From positions 992,001-1,056,000 of the forward strand of contig NZ_CP042806.1 of assembly GCF_008000815.1 (NCBI RefSeq): a stretch of DNA of 64,000 nucleotides. Direction: 5' to 3'. The stretch is from Terriglobus albidus (GTDB lineage: Bacteria > Acidobacteriota > Terriglobia > Terriglobales > Acidobacteriaceae). A program made the translations under genes and the position numbers. Shown one piece after another: positions 42,249 through 51,300 of this stretch. The notes under the pieces are model-generated. The model searched no databases, had not been told where the DNA came from, and saw nothing but the letters and a program-made list of their open reading frames with translations. Numbering within the stretch: the first letter of the stretch is position 1; each line of letters starts with the position of its first letter.

Positions 42249-42977
42249 ATGTTGTCTTCTCTGGCTTATGTATCGCTTCGGTCCGGCATCGCAGTTGCGT
42301 TTGCATTATGCGCAACGGCGGCCTTGTCGCAGCAATCCGTACCCGCACCTGATTCCCCGCCGGCGATTGTGCAGCCGGGAGCTCCGGGCTCTGTAAGCAA
42401 AACTCTGTCCACGGCTGCTGCCACGGCCAGCGAGGCGCCAAAGCCGCCCTCCAAGCCGGATGTGGAGTTCATGCAGGGCATGATCATGCATCACAACCAG
42501 GCGGTCGAGATGACCGAGCTGCTCAAGACACGCACCCATGATCCAGCGATCCGGGAGCTGGGGAACAAGATCGATGTCTCGCAGACCGATGAGATGCGCT
42601 GGATGAAGCAGTGGCTTACTGAGCGCGGTCTGCCTACTTCCATGGACTCGATGGCCGGCATGGATATGTCGGGCATGGATGCCAAAGAGAAGGAAGAGCA
42701 TATGAAGATGATGGCCATGAGCATGCCAATGATGCCCGGCATGCTGACGACGGCGCAGATGGACGAGCTGCGTAAGGCCAGTGGGCCAAAGTTCGACCAT
42801 CTGTTTCTGACGGGCATGATCCAGCACCACACGGGCGCCTTGCAGATGGTGAAAGAGTTGTTTGCCAATCCCGGAGCCGGCCAGGACCCGCAGTTGTTCG
42901 ACTTCGCCAACGATGTCGACAACACCCAACAGGCCGAGATCGACATCATGCGTCACATGCTGAAGGAGAGAGAATGA
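42249..42977 (+). CDS. exported DUF305-family protein
   Basis: About 242 residues. A hydrophobic start (LRSGIAVAFALCATAALSQQ) precedes a DUF305 ferritin-like helical domain: VEFMQGMIMHHNQAVEMTEL and then GMIQHHTGALQMVKELFANP are the two HH-containing halves. Between them lies a very Met-rich loop (about 150-180: MDSMAGMDMSGMDA and MMAMSMPMMPGM), suggesting copper binding. The start is uncertain: ATG 42249 follows GGAGGG almost directly. It overlaps the LVIVD gene by 4 bp. DUF305 proteins are often tied to copper or metal stress. Confidence 0.88.
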   Translation: MLSSLAYVSLRSGIAVAFALCATAALSQQSVPAPDSPPAIVQPGAPGSVSKTLSTAAATASEAPKPPSKPDVEFMQGMIMHHNQAVEMTELLKTRTHDPAIRELGNKIDVSQTDEMRWMKQWLTERGLPTSMDSMAGMDMSGMDAKEKEEHMKMMAMSMPMMPGMLTTAQMDELRKASGPKFDHLFLTGMIQHHTGALQMVKELFANPGAGQDPQLFDFANDVDNTQQAEIDIMRHMLKERE

Positions 42978-44992
42978 GCTGGAAGAATTCCCTGCGCGTT
43001 ATGCGCAAGACTCTGGCACTGACGGTTGCGTTGTCCGCGACCGGTCTGGCTGTTGCCCAAACCACCACCGCGTCATCAGCCACTCCCACCAAAGTTCCTC
43101 CGAAGCCGCCCAGCGTCTTCGTTAATCAACGGGCTACCGATGATCCGCGTATCGGCCTCAAGGGCGGCCTTTACGATGCGGGTCAGGCCGCCAGCGGTCT
43201 GCAATTGCTGATCTCAACGCCCAAGCCTGCGGGCTTTGCTCCGGATCTGGACTCCATCAAGGCCATCGATGCGACACCGCCACCGCCTCCGGTTGATCCG
43301 GATGCACCGCGCCAGCCTGGCGCTGCTCGTCCCGCGGGTCCGCGTGCGAACTACGGCGGAACAAACTCTGACCTTGCCTTCAACTCGAAGTATCTGTTCA
43401 ACGGCAACTACAACGGCATCAACATCTATGACATCGCTGATCCGGCACATCTGAAGCTGGTGACGTCGATCGTCTGTCCCGGTGGACAGGGTGACGTTTC
43501 GGTCTATGGGCACCTGATGTTCATGTCGGTAGAAGCCGCGAATGGCCGCATGGACTGCGGAACGCAGGGCTTTGCGACCGCAGGGCCTGAGCCTACTCCT
43601 CCGGCTCCTACCGGCGATGCCGAGAAGGATGCCGCCGCCATGCGTGCCTTCCGCATGCGGCAGCCTCCTCCGAGCGCGGATCGCGTGAAGGGTGTTCGCA
43701 TCTTCGATATCTCTGACATCCGCAGCCCGAAGCAGATTATTGACGTGCAGACCTGCCGTGGATCGCACACGCATACGCTGGTGGTCGATCCGAAGGATAA
43801 GGACAACGTCTACGTCTATGTCTCCGGCTCCGCTGGCGTTCGTCCTTCGGAAGAGCTCTCCGGCTGCTCCGGTGGCGATCCAGATAAGGATCCGACGACA
43901 GCGGTCTTCACCATCGTCGTCATCAAGGTTCCGCTGGCGCATCCGGAGCTTGCGAAGATCATCAACAGCCCGCGCATCTTCTCTGATCCGCAGAGCGGTA
44001 AGGTCGATGCTCTGTGGCACGGCGGCAACCATGGCGACGGCACGCAGACCACCTCGGCGACGCGCGGCTGCCATGACATCACTGTCTATTCCTGGCTTGG
44101 CCTTGCGGGCGGCGCCTGCTCCGGCAACGGCATCCTGATCGATATCAAGGACCCCGCCAACCCCAAGCGCATCGATGCCGTTACCGATCCCAACTATGCC
44201 TTCTGGCACTCGGCCAACTTCTCGAACGATGGCAAGACAGTGCTCTTTACCGATGAGTGGGGTGGCGGGGGACAGCCACGCTGCCGCGCTACCGATCCGA
44301 TGGCGTGGGGCGCCGATGCCATCTTCACTATTACTCCGGATAAGAAGCTGAAGCTTGCCTCGTACTACAAGATGCCCGCTGCGCAGACCGACAAGGAGAA
44401 CTGCGTCGCCCACAACGGCTCTATGATTCCGGTTCCTGGACGCAACATCGAGGTCCAGTCCTGGTATCAGGGCGGCATCTCGATCGTGGACTACACCGAT
44501 CCCACGCATCCGTTCGAGATCGGCTACTTCGATCGCGGTCCGGTCGACGACAGCCGTCCGGCGATGGGCGGCCAGTGGTCAACCTACTACTACAACGGCT
44601 ATATCTACGGCTCTGAGATCGCTCGCGGCACCGATGTCCTTCAGCTGCTTCCAACCAAATACCTGACGCAGAATGAAATCGATGCAGCAGCGCAGATCAA
44701 TCTGCCCGAACTGAATGTGCAGGACCAGCCCCACATCGACTACCCGATGACCTTTGTTACGGCGAAGGCCTACCTCGATCAGCTTGCACGCGGAACCAGC
44801 CTGCCTGCTGAAAAGATCAAGGCGATGGCCTCCGACATCGACGCGAAGAATGCGAAGAAGCTGGCAGCCGACGCCAAGGCAGCGGAGAAGGCTGCGGCGA
44901 CTGCGAAGACATCGGCAGATGCTGACCGCCTGCATGGATTGGCAAAGATCCTCGCGGGTGGTGGGTCGGCGGCTGTCAAAGCGGGAATGTAG
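42974..44992 (+). CDS. exported LVIVD-repeat protein
   Basis: 672 residues with a Sec signal (LALTVALSATGLAVAQT). The mature protein has LVIVD-type beta-propeller blades, for example YNGINIYDIADPAHLKLVTS, VKGVRIFDISDIRSPKQIID and GISIVDYTDPTHPFEIGYFD. The C-terminal about 70 residues are Ala/Lys-rich (AKKLAADAKAAEKAAATAK). Such proteins commonly follow a DUF305 gene in Acidobacteria; the pair's role is not established. The ATG overlaps the DUF305 stop (ATGA). A terminator follows. Confidence 0.88.
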   Translation: MSWKNSLRVMRKTLALTVALSATGLAVAQTTTASSATPTKVPPKPPSVFVNQRATDDPRIGLKGGLYDAGQAASGLQLLISTPKPAGFAPDLDSIKAIDATPPPPPVDPDAPRQPGAARPAGPRANYGGTNSDLAFNSKYLFNGNYNGINIYDIADPAHLKLVTSIVCPGGQGDVSVYGHLMFMSVEAANGRMDCGTQGFATAGPEPTPPAPTGDAEKDAAAMRAFRMRQPPPSADRVKGVRIFDISDIRSPKQIIDVQTCRGSHTHTLVVDPKDKDNVYVYVSGSAGVRPSEELSGCSGGDPDKDPTTAVFTIVVIKVPLAHPELAKIINSPRIFSDPQSGKVDALWHGGNHGDGTQTTSATRGCHDITVYSWLGLAGGACSGNGILIDIKDPANPKRIDAVTDPNYAFWHSANFSNDGKTVLFTDEWGGGGQPRCRATDPMAWGADAIFTITPDKKLKLASYYKMPAAQTDKENCVAHNGSMIPVPGRNIEVQSWYQGGISIVDYTDPTHPFEIGYFDRGPVDDSRPAMGGQWSTYYYNGYIYGSEIARGTDVLQLLPTKYLTQNEIDAAAQINLPELNVQDQPHIDYPMTFVTAKAYLDQLARGTSLPAEKIKAMASDIDAKNAKKLAADAKAAEKAAATAKTSADADRLHGLAKILAGGGSAAVKAGM

Positions 44993-45012
44993 TTGTTTGG
45001 GAGATACAAGCG

Positions 45013-45040
45013 AAAGGGCGAGCCGAAAGGCTCGCCCTTT
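45013..45040 (+). terminator. intrinsic terminator after the LVIVD gene
   Basis: AAAGGGCGAGCC pairs over 12 bp with GGCTCGCCCTTT around a GAAA tetraloop. Confidence 0.88.
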
Positions 45041-45353
45041 GTGTTACCTGGATGTACCCAAACCATAGTGGGATTCAAACCGTCTTTTGTTTGTCATCCC
45101 GTAGGTGTGAGAGCGATTTTCTATATCGCTGATTTAATTGCCACTAACAGTCACAATTTTGGCTGTGTAGGAACTGTGTAGGCAAATTGTGGGCCTTTTC
45201 AACTATAAGGCGCAGCTTCGGAAACGCTAACGCGTTCGGCCTGTGGCCTTGCGTGTTCCAAACGAAAGCCACTTGCAGTAATGAAATAGTTTGCCTGGCG
45301 GACGGAGGTAGAAGGCGGAAGCGAGAAGCCGGCATCTTCTTTCCTATTGCTAG
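45041..45353. other. 313-bp island edge without a gene
   Basis: No credible coding sequence. A short TTTGTCAT-type piece lies near 45089. From here to about 56 kb the sequence looks more AT-rich than either side, by eye. Short repeated words (GTGTAGGAACTGTGTAGGCA, 45162-45181) may be an old junction. Confidence 0.4.
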
Positions 45354-46454
45354 CTAGTGCCTGTGTGCCAGCGCGATATTGTGTAATAAAACAGCGGCCT
45401 CGAGTGCGCCGCTGGGCGGAGTCGGACGACTGCGCGGAATCGAGCGAGCCAAAAGCGTTTCCATTTTGGCGGCCAATTCCGCAGCGCTCGCGCCTTCATA
45501 TGTCTCGATATAGTCACAAGTCTTGGCATAGCTATTCGCGCGAGCGAATTGATCGTCGAAGCCACGGGAAGCCGGAATACAAATCGATGGCGTAGCAAGA
45601 TAGAAGAGTTCTGCCAAAGTGTTGTACCCTGCCTGTGTGATCACAAGGTTCGCTGTTGCAAATATATCGAGTGAGTCGGATGAAAATGATCTGATGTAGA
45701 CACCGGGAATATCTCGTAGGTGTCTCCATTGATCAAATAACGGACCAGCCATGAGAACACACGTCAAACTAGATTCCACTTCAGAGAGACGCCTAAAAGC
45801 GTCCAGTGCAAGATTATAGAATGCCAGGACGCTAGAATGTCCGCCCCCCCCACCGGTTATAACGACAATCTTCCCTGCGAGGGTACTCTCCGGAAGAGCC
45901 ATGGGCTGTGGATCTATCGGAAGCTCACGAACAATAGGCCCAACGTAGGCGGTCTTCCGCTGAAAAGGCTCTGGAAGAGTGAATTCGTCTTCTGAGTGGG
46001 GAACAATAAGTATCTTGGATGCATGAAGAACCTGGGCCACGCGAGGGTCTTGGGCATAGCGATCAAAATCCTTCACTCTCCTTATACATATTGCCATCGG
46101 AATGTCCGCCTGCTGAGTTGCTTCAGCGAACTCCAGACTTGGGAATGAATCGAACACAACTAAGTCTGGCTTGTGTGTGGCCAATATAAGCTCCGACAAG
46201 GACAAGAGGAAAGAGCGAGCAGTGTCCTCAGAATTCCATAAGGAATTCTTCGATCTGGTCGAAAAGGCTGGAATCGCAATTGCGTCAAAACCGCGAGATT
46301 CAAGAAATGAATGGGTTAATCCTTGAACGATAAAAGGAGTGTAAACATGCTCGCCAAAACTATGTAGACGGTCCGCTATATTTGCGAGGCGATTCATGTG
46401 GCCAAGGCCTACCCGGTTAGGAGCTTGAAAGAGGATGGTTAATTTCTCTGGCAT
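45354..46454 (-). CDS. MurG/GT28-like glycosyltransferase
   Basis: About 366 residues with a GT-B pattern. The N-terminal domain starts KLTILFQAPNRVGLGHMNRL (glycine-rich loop) and includes KPDLVVFDSFPSLEFAEATQ. The C-terminal domain has KIVVITGGGGGHSSVL, VYIRSFSSDSLDIFATANLV and VITQAGYNTLAELFYLATPS, the sugar-nucleotide binding signature of MurG-type enzymes. Start choice is uncertain: ATG 46454 fits the family N-terminus, while in-frame ATGs at 46502 and 46538 exist, none with a good ribosome site. It is divergent from a second glycosyltransferase 100 bp away. Acceptor and sugar unknown. Confidence 0.8.
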   Translation of the reverse strand: MPEKLTILFQAPNRVGLGHMNRLANIADRLHSFGEHVYTPFIVQGLTHSFLESRGFDAIAIPAFSTRSKNSLWNSEDTARSFLLSLSELILATHKPDLVVFDSFPSLEFAEATQQADIPMAICIRRVKDFDRYAQDPRVAQVLHASKILIVPHSEDEFTLPEPFQRKTAYVGPIVRELPIDPQPMALPESTLAGKIVVITGGGGGHSSVLAFYNLALDAFRRLSEVESSLTCVLMAGPLFDQWRHLRDIPGVYIRSFSSDSLDIFATANLVITQAGYNTLAELFYLATPSICIPASRGFDDQFARANSYAKTCDYIETYEGASAAELAAKMETLLARSIPRSRPTPPSGALEAAVLLHNIALAHRH

Positions 46455-46554
46455 GGATCTACGGCTCACACTAGAACTAGATACGGCGATGTCGGTACCC
46501 ATATTCACGATATGAATGTAGCATGACGTAGCGAGCATCCGATCATGGGGAAGA

Positions 46555-47535
46555 ATGCTGATGTATAAACCTCGAATATTCTACTTTTCCTACCGGCATA
46601 ATTCTCCGACTGGCGGACAGAAGCACACCTACCGCCATGTTGACATCCTCTCTCGAAATGGCTTTAGCGCATTCGTCTTTCATCCCGGGCCTGAATTCCG
46701 ATTGACTTGGTTTCAAAACGAAACCCCAGTGATTACCGAAAGTGAATTCTACAGCCTTGTCGACCCCGATAGAGATGTAGTAGTGCTACCCGAAGACCTC
46801 GGGACGGCGATCACTTGTTACCCCGGGCGTAAAGTGATCTTCAATAAAAATCTATTTCTTGGCTTTCGCGCCCTAGGATTGCCCGACGTGCCTATGTATC
46901 CTTACAGCGCCCCAGACGTTGTTGCAGCTTTCGTGGTATCAGAGCACAACTTCTCTCACATCCAGTTTGCCTTTCCACGGCTCCACGTTGAACGAGTTTA
47001 CTTGGAGGTTAACACTGACATCTTTCGCTTCAATCCTCTTTCCCAAAAAAAGCCGCGTATTGCTTTCGTGGCAAAAGATATCGACGGGCTCCTGACGTGC
47101 TATCACATGACCAAAGCCCGAACAATGGCTGGCTTGAACAGTGGAGCCGCCTTCGAATGGATAGAGATACGAGAAAAGACTGAAACAGAGACGGCCGCAA
47201 TTCTTAAAGAGGCGCTCATATTCCTCTTTCTCAGTTGTTCAGAAGGGATGGGTCGAATGCCATTGGAAGCTATGGCCTCCGGTTGTTTATTAGCATCATA
47301 CGGGTGCGGGCCACTACACGAGACCGTGCCACCTTATGCTGCGTTTTCACCCGGGGATATTGTTCCACTTGTCACCCACATCGAGAAGATAATGTCCAGC
47401 TATGGTACTTCCCTAGACGTATGGCAAAACGCAGTAATGCAAGGATTAAAAGTGGTCCAAGATTACCGTCCAGAACGACAAGAACGAGCCCTACTCCAGA
47501 GTTGGCATCGGATACTGAATACACTTGGGCGCTAA
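46555..47535 (+). CDS. glycosyltransferase (group 1-like)
   Basis: 326 residues. The C-terminal half contains KKPRIAFVAKDIDGLLTCYH, LIFLFLSCSEGMGRMPLEAM and ASGCLLASYGCGPLHETVPP. This is the E-x7-E-like region of GT4-type transferases, with the first Glu in SEGMG. The N-terminal half (PRIFYFSYRHNSPTGGQKHT, MVDILSR region) is a plausible acceptor domain. ATG 46555 or 46561; GGGGAAG lies upstream. It shares an intergenic region with the GT28-like gene and probably belongs to the same surface-glycan cluster. Confidence 0.8.
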   Translation: MLMYKPRIFYFSYRHNSPTGGQKHTYRHVDILSRNGFSAFVFHPGPEFRLTWFQNETPVITESEFYSLVDPDRDVVVLPEDLGTAITCYPGRKVIFNKNLFLGFRALGLPDVPMYPYSAPDVVAAFVVSEHNFSHIQFAFPRLHVERVYLEVNTDIFRFNPLSQKKPRIAFVAKDIDGLLTCYHMTKARTMAGLNSGAAFEWIEIREKTETETAAILKEALIFLFLSCSEGMGRMPLEAMASGCLLASYGCGPLHETVPPYAAFSPGDIVPLVTHIEKIMSSYGTSLDVWQNAVMQGLKVVQDYRPERQERALLQSWHRILNTLGR

Positions 47536-48366
47536 CAGGAGACCTGCCGACCGGACGGGTGCACAACTCGAAGGAACGTCGCCCAATATTTCCGTTGGAA
47601 TAGAATTGCCGCATGCGCTTATTCGAGTCAAGTACATCGCCATCTTCCTCATGGTTGACAATAGTGGAGTGCATCAGTCTCGCCTCATTGGTGCTACTGT
47701 CAGTCGCTCCATTTCTCGAGTCGATCGACAAATGGTTCGTTCGAAGGACCGGAACTCCAGGCGAGGCCGTAATTGAAGAGGCAAGGGTAGTCGAGAATCT
47801 ACCTCGCAGAATATGGGAAGTTCGAATGACCATTTTCCCGGAAGACAGCGCATACGCAACGTTCAAAAGCGACATGCGCTGGTCAGAAGATATGTTTGCC
47901 CCACAGAAGCTGTTTCAGGGGGCTCGACTTTCTGTCCGCTTTCGTCGCGCGCCTCGTCCATTGGTTGTCCCTCGTCCGAGATGAGCAACTCAATCATTCG
48001 GATCGTTGCAGCCTGATAGCGCCAAGAGAGCCGACGTCCAGAATAAGATCGCCTGATCTGCTACATCTCATTCTCTTCTATCGACGGCTGAACCAGTCTC
48101 TACTCAATCTAAAAATATTTATTGCCCACTCTGGTGGTGTGATGTATCGTTCGCATTGAAATCTTGGATTGATTTCTTCATGCATGTGCGGCAAGACTTA
48201 ATATGCTGCACAGCAGAAGCAGCTCCAACTCTGGCATTCCTATTCTCCCGAACACCTTATTGTCTAAGTGGCGTACTCTCTACGCCACTTTCGCATTGCT
48301 GTGCTTTCAAGAACCTAACTTTGGGTTTAACGGCATATCAACTCTGTACCGGGAGAGTAAGGAATC
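47536..48366. other. 831-bp stretch with no convincing gene
   Basis: Two overlapping frames on opposite strands (about 47613-47984 plus and 47372-47875 minus) lack ribosome sites and recognisable motifs. The plus one has one hydrophobic span (SSSWLTIVECISLASLVLLS). The region may be the debris of a former gene next to the RHS locus; the last about 200 bp probably hold the RHS promoter. Confidence 0.45.
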
Positions 48367-51300
48367 ATGAATCGGAGAGAATTTGGGAAGCTCAGCATCG
48401 TTGGAACAGCATCACTCACCTCAATCGTATCGGCGGCGAGCTCTGCGGACGGGAAAAAGACGTCTCTACCGCATAGGGCTCAATCGTTTGGTCGCACTGG
48501 CGTGCATCCTAATGGACAATACTGGGGTCAAAACGAAGAAAAAATAGACCTACTCTCCGGGAATCTGTCGTTTTCCGTTCCACTAGTGCGTATCGAGAGT
48601 CGAGGAGCTAATGCGTTATTGCGGTGTTCTTACAACTCGCAAAACGATGGTCAATCTTTAGATACTGGATTTGGTGCGGGTTGGACGCTCCGAATCGGGT
48701 CTATTTCCCGAACGACTTCAGGTGATGGCGAGATAAGCTATGTTTACAAAGACGGAACTGGCGCGGATTTTCTTTTGATTCCCCATGGTGGGAAGTTTAT
48801 TTCGACCAACGGTCATTACTTTACTTGGGATATGGCGAAGCAGACATTGCACTTCGCAGGCGGGGAATTTGCCGTCTTCGCCTCAATTTCGACTAGCAAA
48901 GAGCGAGACCCTGGTGTCATGTATCCGACACTCATCCAAGATAGCAATGGGAACCAGATCGAAGTCCGCTATGCCGCCGGGAACGGTGAGACTGCAACGA
49001 ACACTAGTGGGCGGCCTATCGAGATTTTCGACGCTCGATCCGGTGACGGTGGTCCATCATACAATTTTGAATACGCGGATGGTGAAGCATACATAACATC
49101 AATCACATCAAACGTCGGTACTCACGAATCCTATACGTTCGTTTTCGATCACGTTGCCGTGACCTCCGCCCTTACAGGGGATGGATTTCTGAGTCGTCAG
49201 CTGAGCAGAATCACGTTGGCCTCTGGACAGCGTTACGCCTTTGCTTACAACTTACATGGTGAATTGGTTTCCGCGACCCTCCCGCACGGAGGAACGATTT
49301 CGTGGACATACACGACCTTTACCTATAGTGATGGAAGACAAGTTCGTGAAATTCAGAGCCGTAGCAGTAGCGATCCATATTCACCGTCGACCGCAAGTGA
49401 ATTCAACTTCTCACGACTAGGAGATTCGGGTGCGGAGTTCGTTCATTCAACACTTACCCTCAGCGAGTCGAGAGGTGGGCTCGCAAAAAGGGTCTGGACG
49501 TTTGAAACGGACCCCCATAGCCACGCGTGTGGACTAGTCAACCTGCAACAAACCTTCGAACAGAACGGACGATTGGTTCAAGAAATATCACGTCGTTGGT
49601 CGGCCACGCCGCGCGGCACCCCATATATCAGTAGCACGGTGGTCGTTCGCGATCCTGAGAGCAATCAATCAGTTACGTCCCGCGTGGATTATGTCCGCGA
49701 TGAATTTAGCAATATCACTAACGTCACACGCTATGGTTTTGACAGCAAATATAAGCCGGAAAAGACTGAGGTCTATACGTATCTCAAGGCATCCGAGTAC
49801 CTGGAAAAACACATCCTGAATCGAAAGACATCCGTATGCCTGTCAAATGGGCGGGAAACAGTTCAAACGACCTATACATACGACTCAACGGAATTGATTG
49901 ATGCCACCGGCGCAAGCAGCCACAATGCTTCTCACTCCGTAAGCAATATCTTGCGCGGCAACGTTACCGAAGTGAATCGTCACGGCAATATAAGCACCAC
50001 AATCTTCGATACGACCGGAATGGCTCGCCAATGCAAAGATGGGCGCGGGAAGAGTATAACCCTCGTTTCCGACGGAAATACGAATTTTATTCATCATTCG
50101 AGCATGTACAACGAAGATTCCCCGGAATTGGCCACGGCCTTTACCTACAGCGGGGGAAAAATGGTAACACGCAGTTCACCAAACGGGAGAATAACCACAT
50201 GGACACGAGATGGTCTTGGACGCGTCGTCACGGAAGAGTCCACAGATTGCCCACGGACCACGATTTCATATCAGTCATATCCGACCTCCGTCACCAGAAC
50301 AGTGAACGGTCGATGGATAAAAAAGACTCTAGATGGGTTCGGTCGCCATATCTCAACGGAAAAGGGCGATGCAACGGGCAATTCGCTCATAACACGATTT
50401 GAGTTTGGCCCTTCATCTCTCGCACCAAACGGGAGGCTTAAGCGAAGCTCCCTACCTTGCGCTCCCGGTGAAACACCGATTTGGATTGATCACGAGTACG
50501 ACATCTTAGGCCGCCGAATACTCAAGGGCTCTCGCTCTGGAGGTACCCACAAGATGACGCGGGAAGGCAGGCAGACGACAGTCACGGATGCGGCGGGAAA
50601 TTGGAAGCGTATAGAGCATGACAGCTTGGGACGGGTCATAAAGGTTGTCTTGCTAAACCCGAACGGAGGAGCAGAACTTGAGACTAGTTATACCTACAAT
50701 CTGTTTGGCAAGGTAACCTCAGTCACGATGCCCCGCCTTTCCGGAACGCAGCGCCGGGAGTTTGAATACGACTCCAAAGGACTGTTGGTCCGAAGAACCG
50801 AGCCGGAAAGTGGCACCGAGAAGCACTCCTATAATGCAGATGGAACGTTGGCGGAGGTCATTGATGCTAAAGGGCAGCGAAAACGGTTTGTCCGAGATTC
50901 ACTCAAAAGGCTTATACAGGTAGACCGCTATAACGCAAAGGGCAAGTTAGAGCATACCGAAAGCGTGAAGTTCTTTTACGATAAGAATCCGATTGATCCG
51001 CAGTTCTCACAGAATGCCATTGGCCGATTAGCAGCCGTCCAATGGGGTGATGGTTCCGAATCTCCTGGACTTTTCACCGAAATGTACAGCTATTCTTCGG
51101 CAGGTAAGGAACTCTCAAAAAAGCTTATACTTACTCGTGGCGAGTTCAGCACGAGCCTTATCCTTTCCCGAAAATATAACGAGAAAGGCCAGATGATCTC
51201 GTTGGGTTACCCTCTGGGACCGACTGTTATCCACGAATACGACGAGCAGGGCAATCCGTGCGCGCTGCGCATCGACGAGCAAGCCGTCGTGAAGGACGCA

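Noticed and set aside
42037..42441. 134-codon minus-strand frame beside the 38-bp palindrome
   Set aside because: It runs through the start of the DUF305 gene and ends inside the palindrome; no start signal or family.
43214..44509. 431-codon frame antisense to the LVIVD gene
   Set aside because: Arg/Asp-rich mirror of the propeller repeats, with no ribosome site.
47372..47984. overlapping frames on both strands after the glycosyltransferase
   Set aside because: Neither has a ribosome site or a family signature; only the hydrophobic span in the plus frame is suggestive. Left as a possible gene remnant.
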